A stretch of 64,000 nucleotides of DNA from Plectosphaerella cucumerina (lineage: Eukaryota; Ascomycota; Sordariomycetes; Glomerellales; Plectosphaerellaceae). Of this stretch, positions 52,348 through 63,037 are shown piece after piece (within the stretch, counting starts at the first letter, position 1; every line of letters begins with the position of its first letter). The position numbers and the translations under genes are program-made. Location of the stretch: positions 4,774,001-4,838,000 of the forward strand of contig JAGPXD010000004.1 in assembly GCA_020746995.1 (NCBI GenBank), read 5' to 3'. The notes under the pieces were generated by a model, which was not told the DNA's origin, made no database searches, and saw only the letters and a list, made by a program, of their open reading frames with translations.

Positions 52348-52469
52348 GAGGGTAAGTTTAATGGAGTAAATCTTCTGATTATGGAATGCAACTAGGCCGA
52401 AGAAGTTGTATCCAAGACGGTTACTTGAGTACACCGCTCTCGGGCCATGTAACCTGGCTTGCCACTCAC

Positions 52470-52476
52470 TTTAGCC
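52470..52476 (-). promoter_or_regulatory. XlnR/Xyr1-type site (GGCTAAA)
   Basis: GGCTAAA on the minus strand matches the GGCTAAR consensus of the xylanase activator. About 710 bp upstream of the GH11 ATG. Confidence 0.45.
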
Positions 52477-52579
52477 GTTCATGAGAAGCGGTCTTCCGAC
52501 TTCCTACTCCCAAGAACTGACGTCAAGCCCCCAGAGGCTCTTCGACGAGAGAGAAGTATTCAGAGGTCGATGAAATTTA

Positions 52580-52586
52580 GGCTAAG
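52580..52586 (+). promoter_or_regulatory. XlnR/Xyr1-type site (GGCTAAG)
   Basis: Exact GGCTAAR match about 600 bp upstream of the GH11 ATG. Confidence 0.45.
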
Positions 52587-52724
52587 GTCCGTCGGCAGTG
52601 TCTTCGGGAGGCACGTCACGGGTATACAAGCCGGGGTGATGCCTTGATTAAGGCACCCGAGTACCCCTGTTGGCCCGCATAGGTGCCGGCATTGCGCTGC
52701 ACCCCGCAATATCCATGATACGGC

Positions 52725-52731
52725 GGCTAAA
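52725..52731 (+). promoter_or_regulatory. XlnR/Xyr1-type site (GGCTAAA)
   Basis: Exact GGCTAAR match about 455 bp upstream of the GH11 ATG. Three such sites in 835 bp exceed the roughly 0.2 expected by chance. Confidence 0.5.
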
Positions 52732-53182
52732 TAGATCGGACGGCACTGGGCGATTGTGCGTGGCGGACGACCGGCAGTGAACACGGATACCCCCATCTTC
52801 ACCTTCACAGCAATTTTCACGCCCATCCAAAAGAGGCAAATCCCCGCGCCGGCATCCTCGGCGGTCTGCAGACATCAAGTTGAAGCCCTTGGCCCTTGGC
52901 AGACGTCGAACGTTGCTCTACCGGCGGGCGACTCCACAGGCTTGAAACGAGCCGACGGGCTGTGGTTCGGCGCCGAGGACATAGAGAGGGGACGTATTAA
53001 TTTGAATGGGACACGCGGCGGCCCCTTTCAGGCTGATCCCGGCCGCGTCCAAAGAGGCAGCGGGCCGCCGATCGCATCACGGGGAGGCGGAGACAACAAT
53101 ACAAAAGGGGCCACTTGCCCGCGGCGTCAAAGTCCAGACGAAACGGATCACCCGCGATCGACATCTTCACAAACGAATCATC

Positions 53183-54006
53183 ATGGTTGCTCTCTCTTCT
53201 CTCCTGCTCCTCGGTGCCGCCGGTGCCGCCATCGCCGCACCAGCGACCGACACCCCTGAGGCCCACGAGCTGGCAAGGCGACAGGCGACGCCCAACTCCC
53301 AGGGCACCCACGACGGGTGAGTCGGGAAGAAGTCATGAACGGAACAGACACTGACTTCAACAGCTTCTTCTACTCATGGTGGAGTGACGGCGGTGCGCCC
53401 GTGACTTACACCAACCTTGCCGGCGGCTCCTACAGTGTCGAGTGGCAGACTGGCGGCAACCTCGTCGGCGGCAAGGGATGGAACCCTGGTGTGGACGCAC
53501 GGTATGTTTGAACGGACCAAAACAAGATTCCGGGACTGACCAGTGCAGCTCCATCACCATCTCGGGCACCTACCAGCCCAACGGCAACAGCTACCTCGCT
53601 GTCTACGGCTGGATGCGCAGCCCCCTTGTCGAGGTACGCTCTTCCACTTCCGACCCCCAGACTCTCCCTAACGTATTCGCAGTACTACATCGTCGAGAAC
53701 TTCGGCACCTACGACCCCTCGTCGCAGGCCGAGCGCCTCGGCACCGTCCAGTGCGACGGCAGCACCTACGATGTCGCGCGCAGCACGCGCACAAACGCCC
53801 CCAGCATCGACGGCACCCAGACCTTCCAGCAGTACTGGTCCGTCCGCCGTAACAAGCGTACCGGAGGCACCGTCCAGACGGGCTGCCACTTTGATGCCTG
53901 GCGCGCCGCCGGCCTGCCCATCGGTCAGCACGACTACCAGATTGTTGCCACGGAGGGCTACTTCAGCAGCGGCTCGGCCAGGATCACCGTCTCCGACTCG
54001 GGATAA
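53183..54006 (+). CDS. Endo-1,4-beta-xylanase, glycoside hydrolase family 11
   Basis: Four exons (53183-53316, 53364-53501, 53549-53633, 53683-54006) encode 226 residues, the usual GH11 length. The signal peptide is MVALSSLLLLGAAGAAIA. A short propeptide ends in a dibasic Kex2-like site (HELARRQATPN). The jelly-roll fold is marked by FFYSWWSDGGAPVTYTNLAG and YSVEWQTGGNLVGGKGWNPG, with YLAVYGWMRSPLVEYYIVE next. The catalytic nucleophile is Glu124 in YYIVENFG and the acid/base is Glu210 in ATEGYFSSGSA. Both are present, so the enzyme should be active. It is secreted and cleaves xylan in plant cell walls. There is no carbohydrate-binding module. All three junctions keep frame with GTGAGT, GTATGT and GTACGC donors. 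Confidence 0.96.
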
Positions 54007-54324
54007 GTAACTGGCAGACTTCAGGCAGGGGAGGTGGTTTCTCGTTCGGGGAGGAACGTTTCTCGTACATATATTACTTTTGGTACACACATGAATACGC
54101 CTTGAGTGTTGAGGGCTTTCAAGATCCTGATCAGCAGTCTCCGGTTCTCAAACTTGCAATTAGTGATTAAAACAGAATTCATGAGCTCACATTACACTCG
54201 CCAAAGTCCATAGAGACCGCTTTTGTGTTGTGCGAGTGCGGTAGGGACGAGATGTTGGATGTGGGGGAAGGGAGCCCACGTGCAGAGGATATTATGCCTG
54301 ACTCCGGCTGACCCTCCATCAAAC

Positions 54325-54421
54325 GGTCGCTTAACTCAGTTGGTTAGAGTGTCGTACTAATATGGCCGGTTCTCCGGACTCTGAAATGCGAAAGTCGCCA
54401 GTTCGATCCTGGTAGTGACCA
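54325..54421 (+). tRNA. tRNA-Ile (anticodon AAU) with 23-nt intron
   Basis: The acceptor stem is GGTCGCT with AGTGACC (one G-U pair), the D arm is ACTC/GAGT, the anticodon stem is TCGTA/TGCGA and the T arm is GCCAG-TTCGATC-CTGGT. Discriminator A is at 54421. Anticodon AAT (AAU) is at 54359-54361. The intron, 54363-54385, lies at the canonical position and can form a small hairpin (CCGG..CCGG). T runs downstream (54423-54435 and about 54453-54461) can end Pol III transcription. Confidence 0.9.
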
Positions 54422-54974
54422 TTTGTTTTGCTTTTGCCGCCTTTGAAGGAACTTTTTTTTTGCTGGCCAGACCTATGCTGCTTATGAAGGTACTTTGGTA
54501 TTCATAGGATGGCGGGACGCAGTGTTCTTTTGATCTGAAGTGTGACGCGAATGCTTGTTGTGCTTGAGAAGGACTTGCGCCAGCATCGAAGGGAACCCGG
54601 TGTCCTTGCCCCGTTGGGAGCGATGGCCGCGATCGCTTGTCCGTCGAAAATGTCGCCTTGGATTCGATTGAAGGAAGAGAGGCTTTGAAAAAGGCCGCAA
54701 GCTCTGAGAGAATTGGAATGACGTAGGTACTTCAATTGGAAGCTCCGAGATCGAGTCGTCAAAGTCGACCTAAGATGCTTCCCGACGCCTGAGGTCAAAT
54801 TAGGGGGCCAAGCCCTGGAGTTCTAGCGGTCGACGCCCTGTACCGCCTGTGCCACGCCGGGAAGGAGGAGCTGTCCACCCCGCCCCGCCCCGAAATTCCG
54901 ACCTCACCTCCAGCTCACAAATCCAAACTCAGAACTTGAACTTCAACCTCGCCTCCATCACAATCCGCCACACC
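54422..54974. other. Intergenic region
   Basis: 553 bp. A homopolymer T run lies at about 54453-54461. The remainder is the promoter of the SET/MYND gene. Nothing else was recognised. Confidence 0.4.
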
Positions 54975-56710
54975 ATGTCCTCCTACAAAGTGTCGCCCTC
55001 CCCTCGCGGTCGCGCGCTATTCGCCTCGCAAGCCATCACTCCGGGCACCCTCATCGACACCTTCACCGACCAGATCCCCGCCCGCGCCCTCGTCCTGCCC
55101 GCCGCCCCCTCCCGCTCCACCACCTGCGCACACTGCCTCTCCTCCTCTCCCTCACTCAAGCGCTGCACCGCCTGCCGTTCCCTGGCCTACTGCTCCCCAT
55201 CGTGCCAAAAAGCCGACTGGAAAGCCGCCCATAAACAGGAGTGCCCCGTCCTCGTCCGCGCTGCCGCCTCAGTCGGCAAGGACGCTCCTGATGGTGCTCC
55301 TGTGCCGACTGCTGTGCGCGCAGTAATTCGCATCCTCCTCGCGCCCGCGGCCTATGGCGGACTGGAGACGGAGCTCAACGGCCATTTTGAGAAGTTCGAG
55401 GAGGAGAGGGGCCTCAAGTGGGCGGACCTCGAGCTGCAGGCGCGCGTGCTCATGGGTTGGCTGCCACCGATGCCGGAGGGCGAAGAAGCCACCAAGCGAC
55501 GCGTCATGAACATCCTCTGCAAGGTGGGCAGTTCCCAAACTCAGTACTAGACGTGTGCTGACCTGACAGATTCAAACAAACGCCTTTAGCAGATCCGAGG
55601 CCGAGACAGGCCAGGACGGCATCTTCATGCACCCGACGCTGGCCATGGTCAACCACTCGTGCGTGCCCAACGCTGTTGTCGCCTTCACCGGCCGCAAGGC
55701 CTTCCTGCGGGCGCTCAGGTCCATCAAGTCGGGCGAGGAGATTGAGATTTCATACATTGGTAAGTAGCCCTTTGTCTCATGACTCCTCTTTCTAACACAT
55801 CCCAGACTGCACTGAGCCTCTGGCCCAGCGGAGAAAAGACCTCGCGCACTACCACTTCACATGTACATGCCCCCGATGTGAGGGCGACCTAGACAACTAC
55901 GCCGTGGCCGCTCTGGTGCCGGGCGTGCGGAGGCTCCAGGACATGAGCCTCGTTCCCGGGCTGGACCCCTCCAAGCCCAGAGAACCCCCCAAGGCGGCCG
56001 AAGACGGCGCTGCGCTTGACAAGATCAAGCAGCTCCTCCCACCCTCCGGCACTGGCTCCTACAGCCCGACAGAGCGTCGCCGCCAGCTGTCGCGTGCCTA
56101 CCGCGCCTCCGAGGCCCTCCGATGCCAGGACCGCTGGGCCAACGAACCAAACGGCCACTTTCTCGCCGAGGCCATCAGCTACTACGTCGGCCTGGACAAC
56201 TTCGAGGCCGCTCTGGCCGTCTCCAGCCTGGCTGCCACTGAGAGCGATCCCTTCAAGTACCCCGAGCCCTTCCATCCGCTTCGCCTGCACGGATGCATGA
56301 AGCTGGTCAAGAGCCTTAGCAACACGGCCCCGCGTCGGGGCGCTCTGGCTGCCTTTGCGAAGCGCGTGCTGACTACGGCGGGCCACCCGCAGGAGCCTCT
56401 GGAGGTCTTGGCCCACCTTGACCAGCTGTCGCTGTGCCAGATGATCCTGTTCCTCATCCACCTGTACGCGCCCATGGGCCACTCGAAGGAGTGGCAGGTG
56501 TACCGCGAGGCCCTCGAAATGCTGGAGGAGCTCCAAAGCCTGCCGGGGCGCGAGCAGGAGAACGGCGTCATCCGGTCATGGGTTGAGAACCCGGCCGACC
56601 CACGGATGCAGGAGTTTTGCCGCTACGGGCTGGTGACGCCTGTCGCAGCTCTTGCTGCCGTCGGCAAGGCGACCTTGGAGGCCGACTTTAGCACTGAGGC
56701 AGGCCTGTGA
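54975..56710 (+). CDS. SET and MYND domain protein (SMYD-like)
   Basis: Three exons (54975-55523, 55570-55759, 55806-56710) encode 547 residues. The N-terminal SET strand (YKVSPSPRGRALFASQAITP) is interrupted by a MYND zinc finger (CAHC, CTAC, YCSPSCQKADWKAAHKQEC), the arrangement of SMYD proteins. The SET core then gives HPTLAMVNHSCVPNAVVAF with the NHSCxPN signature, and SGEEIEISYID for cofactor and substrate. The post-SET cysteines FTCTCPRCEG bind a third zinc. The remaining 250 residues are TPR-like helices. SMYD proteins methylate histone or non-histone lysines. The substrate here is unknown. The stop codon lies five bases from that of the opposing Mis18-like gene. Confidence 0.88.
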
Positions 56711-56715
56711 GTCGC

Positions 56716-58303
56716 TCAGTCGTCTGGTGGTGTGTAGATATGATCATACGACGCCGCCGGCAACGTCCGCCTGACGCCTCGCCGGCCAGGAGTGCCGGTG
56801 TTTGCGACGCGACTTGCTTTGGAACCAGATGAAAGCGGGTGCTTGGCCTGCTGCCTGGCGGTCGACGGCCGTCGTTGCCTTGGTGAGTTAGCAGCAACGT
56901 GCACCGTGTCTTCAATATCATCCACGACGATGCTCCTCGACGGCGTCTCCAGCACCGGATCGGGCTCCACGGCCCTGGCGGGTCTCTTGCGGGAGGTAGG
57001 CGAGCTGCCTGGTACGGCGTCGAGGTCGTCCGCAGGACGTTTTGATTGCTCGACTGGGCGCCCCTCAAGCCGCTGCAGCCTAAGGCTGAAGAGGTCGAGA
57101 TGCATCTGCAGGTTGCTGAAATCGCTCATACGGCTGGCAAGCTTGGATATGTTGCTGCTGAGGATCTGCACCTCATCGGCCGAGTGAGAGGGCGCGTTGT
57201 CGACATGCCTTTCCTGCTTCCTCAGCGTCTCTCTCATCTGGCGCATCTCGGATCGGAGGACAGCCATGTCCTGAGCATGGGTGGCGGCGGCAGTGGCGCT
57301 CTTCTCGGCCGCCTGCTTGGCCGTCGCCACCTCCCGGCTCAGGACGACCGCCTCTTCTTGTAGCAACCGCACGTCTTTCTTGGTCGACTGTAGCTCGCTC
57401 TGTAGCTCGTTCTCGCGGATGTGTGCTTCCTGGGCCAATTGGCGCACAGCCGCAAGGGCTGCATCGGCGATTTCCATCTGTTCTTCCAGTCCGCGGACGA
57501 CCGTCTTGTCGTTTGATCGTGCCTCCAGCTCATCCAGCGTCGATTTGATCGGGGAGATGTCGTTCCTGTTTGCTTCGAGCTCTCGCCTCAAGCTCCGCAT
57601 GGTGTCACCCAGCTTCTCAAGCTCCATGTCGATACGGGTGACACTGGTGTTGAAGGATGAGACGACGGAAAAGGCAGCAGTGTCAATGCGGTCAAGGTCG
57701 CCTCGCTGGAGGTCGAGCTCGGCCTGCATGCGCTCAAAGATTTCAGGGGCAGACGAGGATTCAAAAGGCTCGACATGGGACGTTGGGGTGAAGACAGGGG
57801 CAGGCGGCCCGGCTGCTGCTGGTGTTGAGGCCTCCTTGATCTTGAGGACTCGCTGGACCTTGAATTGGGTCTCTACTGGCTTCCTGCCGCGGTGTCGGCT
57901 GAGGACACGAACGGCAGCCTGGCGAAAGAGAACTCGGTTGCTGAGATGTGAGCGGGGAGCGCACAGAGGGAGGACTCGAGCTCACCTTGGGAGCACATGG
58001 TTCACCGGAGATGAGACGCATTTCAAGCCGATATTGGCATCGCACTGTGAGCAGGCGATGTCCTGAAGAACACTACTTCGTGTCAGAAGGGACAATCAAA
58101 GCAGCACGGCCCAAGAAGACATGCCATTCTGCGACGAGAGTGCCCTCCTCGCCGTCACGCTGCGAGCCCTTGACGACATGAGCAGCCTCAGCCTCATCGT
58201 CGAGGACGGGGCTGTAGTAACCCTTGCCGATTTGCAGCCAGAGATTGGTATAAAGGCCTACCTTGGCGTCGCAGGCAGCACATTGACAGAGGACCCTCTC
58301 CAT
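56716..58303 (-). CDS. mis18: Mis18-like centromere protein with C-terminal coiled coil
   Basis: Three exons on the minus strand (58121-58303, 57986-58062, 56716-57940) join in frame to 494 residues. The N-terminal 90 residues look like a Yippee/Mis18 zinc fold: CQCAACDAKVGL with the first CXXC, GTLVAEW, then DIACSQCDANIGLKCVSSP with the second CXXC, and NRVLFRQAAVRVL. Mis18 primes centromeres for CENP-A loading. A long coiled coil spans about residues 150-350 (LQRGDLDRIDTAAFSVVSSF and onward). The tail is basic and disordered (SRKRPARAVEPD, TPGRRGVRRTLP). The first intron donor (GTCTTC) is weak but it alone keeps frame and zinc ligands. The initiator is the first Met after an in-frame stop. 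The gene is tail-to-tail with the SET/MYND gene. The family call rests on motif spacing, and a different Yippee-fold protein is possible. Confidence 0.72.
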
Positions 58304-58696
58304 AGCCGATGGGATCGTGGAGCAATCTGATGAGGTCTGGATCGATTGATACCGTTCGAAATGTCGCGATGGATCTCAACACTGTGAAAGGCCGGGGTTG
58401 AGCTTCATGTCCAGTGTGACGCGTAAATTGGCTAAATCGCACGCGTCAAAGTGGGGTCCCGCATCCTGATTAGGTAATGTACCATCCTTCCCCGAAAGCT
58501 GGGGGAGATGTGCCTTCCCGTCCGAAGTTGCAGGAAAAAATCACTGGAAAGCTCCCCACTCCTCGCCTTCCTACATCATCACCACCTCGATCACCCGCCA
58601 ACGTCAAAGCATCGGCCTCCCCAGACCGTCGACTTTTGACACAGACAACCCACCCTTCAGCCCTGTCGCGGACCGCCCCCCGCGCGCAGAAGCATC
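58304..58696. other. Divergent promoter region
   Basis: 393 bp between the Mis18-like gene and the RNA exonuclease gene, which diverge. No distinctive element was seen. Confidence 0.4.
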
Positions 58697-60925
58697 ATGG
58701 GCAAAAGCGCAAAGAAGAAGAAGGAGCAGCAGCTCGACCTCGAGCAGCAAGACCAGGATCTGCTCACAGCCGACGCCGAGGCAGCAGTCGAAGCCGTCGT
58801 CGCGGCGCTTCGCAACCCGAATGCTCTGGAAGATGCGGATTCGCTCGCGCAACTGCAAGCAACGGCATCCGATGCCAGCGCCATGACCCAGGCCCGCGAG
58901 GCCCTCCAGATCCAAGAGTCGATCCTCCCCGCGACCTCGACCTCGACATCCTCCGACCAGAGCTTGAAGCGCGGAGCCCCCCATGACGAAGACGGCGGCG
59001 GCTGGGAGAAGATTGGGCGCAATGGAAAGAAGGCCAAGAAGACCCCCAACGAGGGCTCAAACACATACCCCGGCATCGACTTTTCGTCCAAAGCCAAGCT
59101 CTTCTCCAAGATTAACCTGTCGCAGCTGCGCGACCTCTGCCTGTACATCTTCGCCGACGGCACCGGGCCGCAATGGGTGTCCGTGTCGAATCGACCGCAG
59201 TTCCGCAAGATCGTCGTCCTCATGATCCCCGGTCTTGAGGAGGCCATGTTCACGGAAAAGGTCAACTTTGAGACGTACAACTCGGCCTCGATCCGTCCCG
59301 AAGACCGAGCTATTACCTCGCCTGACGACTTCTACCCGCGCCTGCTCAAGACCGAGTGGCTGCCTCCAGTCCTCAAGCCCTTCGTCAGCATGTTCACCCA
59401 CCTCTGGCCCGTCAAGGCCCCCGGCGACGACAAGAACCTGCGGCTCAACTCGCCGCTCAACACGTTCCTGACGGCGCCCAACGCCAAGAGCAAGGAGAAG
59501 GGCGTTAAGCCGGCCAAGGAGCCCAACGGCTGGAAGAACGAGCGAACACGCATCACCGAGTTCCTCGCCACCCTCGACGAGCTTGAGACCAACGGACACC
59601 TGATCCACCCTGTCCTCCTCCCCGATGAGGCACGCCGCGCTGCCTTCAAGGCCCCCGAGGGCTGGGTGACGACGCGCGTCGAGTCACTCGAGGACGCGCA
59701 GGTGCCCGAGATCTACATCGAGCAGGGTAGCGTTACGGCCGGGCGCGAGTGCTTGGCCCTTGACTGCGAGATGTGCATGACCGGGCCCGAGGAGTACTCG
59801 CTCACGCGCATCAGCATCCTGTCGTGGACCGGCGAAGTCATTATGGACGAGCTCGTCAAGCCGGCGAAGCCCATCACAAACTACCTGACACAATTCTCCG
59901 GCATCACGGCCGAGATGCTTGAAAACGTCACCACGTCTCTTGAGGATATCCAAGCCCGCCTGCTCGACCTCATCACCCCACGCACCATCCTCCTCGGCCA
60001 CTCGCTCGAATCAGACCTCAAGGCTCTACGCCTCTCTCACCCCTTCATCGTCGACACATCCCTCATCTTCCCGCACCCGCGCGGGCCGCCCCTCAAGTCG
60101 TCGCTCAAGTGGCTGTCACAAAAGTACATCAACCGCGAGATCCAAAAGGGCGGCGCCGCCGGCCATAACCCCGTCGAAGACGCGCGAGCGTGCCTGGACC
60201 TGGTGCGGCAAAAGTGCGAAAAGGGCAAGCTGTGGGGATCATCGGACGCGCAGGGCGAGAACCTCTTTCGCCGGCTCGCCCGCGCAGGCACCTCATACAA
60301 AGCCCAGGGCGCTGAGGCAGGAGGGGCTACCACGGGCAAGACCAGCGCCGCCGTCGACTGGGGCAACCCGTCCAAGGGTCCCGGCGCCGGCGCGACGCAT
60401 CAGATCGGCTGCAAGAACGACGAGGAAGTAACGCAGGCCATCATCCGCGCCGTGCAGGGCGACCCAGACGGAGCCGAGATCCGCGGTGGCGGCGTCGACT
60501 TTGTCTGGGCGCGCATGCGTGAGCTCGAGGCCCAGCAGGGCTGGTGGAACACAAACCGCGCCGAGAACGCCAACAGCGACGGCGGGCCCCCTCCTGAAGC
60601 CGTCATCGACGCGGCCCTCCTCGCCGACCTCGAGGGCGACAATCGCCCACCTCTCGAACGGTGCCTGGCCCGCCTCACCGACCGCATCCAGCGCATCCAC
60701 GCGGCCCTGCCAAAATGCACCGCCTTCATCATCTACTCTGGCTCAGGCGACCCGCGCGAGATGAGCAGGCTGCAGGCGATGCAGGCAAAGTGGAAGAAGG
60801 AGTACCACACCCCGGGGAAGAAGTGGGACGAGCTGAGCGTCAAGTGGACGGACGTGGAGGACCAGGCGCTCCGCACCGCCGTCAAGCGGGCGCGCGAGGG
60901 CATCGGTTTCGTTTCGGTGAAGTAG
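58697..60925 (+). CDS. REX1: RNA 3'-5' exonuclease, Rex1/Rnh70 type (DEDDh)
   Basis: Single exon, 742 residues. A Lys-rich nucleolar-type N-terminus (GKSAKKKKEQQLDLEQQ) precedes a conserved N-terminal region (LSQLRDLCLYIFADGTGPQW). The exonuclease domain begins AGRECLALDCEMCMTG with the first Asp/Glu pair and continues through MDELVKPAKPITNYLTQFSG and ILLGHSLESDLKALRL with the second Asp. It ends with AGHNPVEDARACLDLV, carrying the His and last Asp of the DEDDh set. Yeast Rex1 trims 5S rRNA and tRNA 3' ends, so a nuclear RNA-processing role is expected. The C-terminal 200 residues are a fungal extension rich in Gly and Ala with AGATHQIGCKNDEEVTQAII. There is no intron. Confidence 0.9.
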   Translation: MGKSAKKKKEQQLDLEQQDQDLLTADAEAAVEAVVAALRNPNALEDADSLAQLQATASDASAMTQAREALQIQESILPATSTSTSSDQSLKRGAPHDEDGGGWEKIGRNGKKAKKTPNEGSNTYPGIDFSSKAKLFSKINLSQLRDLCLYIFADGTGPQWVSVSNRPQFRKIVVLMIPGLEEAMFTEKVNFETYNSASIRPEDRAITSPDDFYPRLLKTEWLPPVLKPFVSMFTHLWPVKAPGDDKNLRLNSPLNTFLTAPNAKSKEKGVKPAKEPNGWKNERTRITEFLATLDELETNGHLIHPVLLPDEARRAAFKAPEGWVTTRVESLEDAQVPEIYIEQGSVTAGRECLALDCEMCMTGPEEYSLTRISILSWTGEVIMDELVKPAKPITNYLTQFSGITAEMLENVTTSLEDIQARLLDLITPRTILLGHSLESDLKALRLSHPFIVDTSLIFPHPRGPPLKSSLKWLSQKYINREIQKGGAAGHNPVEDARACLDLVRQKCEKGKLWGSSDAQGENLFRRLARAGTSYKAQGAEAGGATTGKTSAAVDWGNPSKGPGAGATHQIGCKNDEEVTQAIIRAVQGDPDGAEIRGGGVDFVWARMRELEAQQGWWNTNRAENANSDGGPPPEAVIDAALLADLEGDNRPPLERCLARLTDRIQRIHAALPKCTAFIIYSGSGDPREMSRLQAMQAKWKKEYHTPGKKWDELSVKWTDVEDQALRTAVKRAREGIGFVSVK

Positions 60926-61219
60926 GAGCGGGGAGGCAAAGGGAAAAGCACCCCGGACGTGCTTGTGACGACTGCATGACCTAGGAATCGTGCTACTACC
61001 ACGAGCACTGTAGCTTTCGTGACCTGTATGATTGATACCCATGGAAAAGGGAGAACGGGCCAGGTAGCTCGCGCGCGCTTCAATAGTATGCGTTGAATTG
61101 TAGAGATATCTGCCTGTTGTGGCCCTCATATTGTACAGCCCCGCGGGACGCTCCATTGCCCCTGTCCAGAAACGCCATTCGTCAAACCGTGTCCTCGTAA
61201 ATCAAGCGTGAAGCCTTCC
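60926..61219. other. Convergent intergenic region
   Basis: 294 bp between the exonuclease and the Zn2Cys6 gene, holding both 3' UTRs. Nothing else was seen. Confidence 0.4.
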
Positions 61220-63037
61220 TTAATGTGCCTTGTTGGCGGCGCCCTCTTGGGCCATGAAGCGGTCCATCTGGTCGACGCCCATGAATCTGGAGATGTTAGT
61301 TGGGTCTGAGGGAGGTAGATGGGGAAACATACGCTGTCATCCATATCCTCGCGAAATCGTCCACGTCCTCTGGTGCAGCCTCTCGAGCAACCTCCTTGAT
61401 GAAGATATTCTCGACGAACCATCTAGGCTTTTCTCGCCAAGCGGAGAAGAATGCCACAGGTGAGTCCGCCTCCCACAATGCCCGACCAGCCGTCCATCTG
61501 TGTGCCCTTGCGAAGCGTCCCGGGTCTGGCAACGGCGCCGATGATGTCCCAGGCTCGTTATCCGGGTGTGTAGTGCCCGACCACTTGAGCATGGCATACA
61601 TGGAGATGAAGCCGTGCGCGACAAAGATCGTCCGCCTCATCGACTCGTGCAGCACCCATGCCTCCCAGTTCCGAGGCGGGTGGGCGCGGGCACTCTCAGC
61701 ATCCATGAGCCATAGCTCCGCCAAGTTGTCGCGGTAACCCTCCAGGTCCTCGACCCAGGCTTCGAAGAGGGGCATGTCCCGCTCACCCTGGGCGCGGAGG
61801 GAGATGTCACCATCGAAGACGCGGATGATCTGATACATGAACAGGGCATGGACGCGGGCGAGCTTATCAAACGCGCGCTGGGCGCCCTGGGCCGAATGAG
61901 CTGCGAGACCGCCTACCATCTGAGCCAGGGCGAGGGCCTGGGGACCTTGTGGCGGCGGTGCAGGGTCGGCGGCAGCGGTGCGGAGGAGCTCATCGACAGA
62001 CTCGAAGATGATGCGGACGGCCCAATCTTCGTTGGAGGGGTTCCGGTTCGCGTAGGCCGTGGTAGCTGTGAAGAGGGTGAGGATCTCACGAGGGGCGTCG
62101 CGGCCGCGATACAGCTGGCTGTGGAGGAAGGGTGTCTTGCGGGAGCGAGCGAACTCGAGAGGGAAGTTCTTCATGGCACGGACGATACTGCCCATTCGTG
62201 ATGAGCGGTCGTGGATCTGCCATGGTTGGAAGCCGACCTGTGATGTGTGAGGGAGTGCACAAGCTTGAGAGACTCATGTGAGTCTTGAGGGAGGTGACTA
62301 CTCACGCAGGCTCCATCAACCATGGACTGGTAGTCCTCCTCATTAAGACGGTGGTCCAGCACGGGTACTGGGCTTGGAGCCCTAGGCGCGGTCGGCTTCT
62401 CCTCCTCGGGGGCATGCAGCGGCGGCGTCGAAGTCCGCCACAGACGCATCTCGTTGGGCTGCATGCCGCCATCGACAGTCATGTAGTTCATAAAGTTGTC
62501 AAAGCCGAATCCCGGCTGGCCGAGTTCATCCAGGTTCATCATGGGATCGAGGACCATGCTGTCGAGGTCAGCAGCAGAGCCAAAGTCCAGGCCGCCGCCG
62601 CCAGCATCAGCAGATGAGGGCTCGGCGAAGGAGGCGGCTGATGAAGAGCAGCAGCTGGATGGAGTAGCATCCTCACACGACGCGGTCATCGAGGCCGACG
62701 ACGTCGAGGGCGGGCCGAAGATATCTGCGGCGGCGGCGGCCATGTCCAGGTCTGCGGCGGTGAGGTGATGCTGTGGGAGCTGGCGCTGGGCCTGGCTCTG
62801 TTGATGCTGCTGCTGCTGCTGATGCTGCTGATGCTGAGCCTGGTACTGCTGACGCTGTGCATGTCTCGAGGCGCTGACGGGGTCCGTCGGGAGGTTCGGG
62901 TACACGCACGTCACGCCCTTGTCGGCGCAGCGTGCGCACCGCGGGGTCCGCTTGTCGCAACGCCGCTTGCTCCGGACGCAGGCGTTGCAGCTCTTCTGGC
63001 GGGTCTTGTCCGCGGGGTCGTCCATAGTTTCGATCAT
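61220..63037 (-). CDS. Zn(II)2Cys6 transcription factor with poly-Gln segment
   Basis: Three exons on the minus strand (62306-63037, 61333-62237, 61220-61286) encode 567 residues. The zinc cluster SCNACVRSKRRCDKRTPRCA, followed by RCADKGVTC, has all six Cys at residues about 17-44. A Gln/His-rich stretch follows (about 62-94), then an acidic, Ser-rich region typical of activation domains (DMAAAAADIFGPPSTSSASM and onward). The second half is helical and may be the regulatory domain (DWAVRIIFESVDELLRTA, AWVLHESMRRTIFVAHGFIS). The final exon adds FMGVDQMDRFMAQEGAANKA. Without it the frame ends after nine unrelated residues. The target genes are unknown. A Met four codons downstream (MDDPADK) is an alternative start. 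Confidence 0.87.
62768..62870 (-). repeat. Gln/His-codon repeat within the Zn2Cys6 gene
   Basis: Imperfect CAG/CAT trinucleotide run coding a Gln-rich segment interrupted by His, Ala and Ser. A likely length-variable stretch. Confidence 0.7.

Larger units (their letters stand above)
52348..53182. other. Intergenic region; xylanase promoter
   Basis: 835 bp upstream of the GH11 gene, with three XlnR-type sites listed separately. No gene was seen. Confidence 0.5.
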
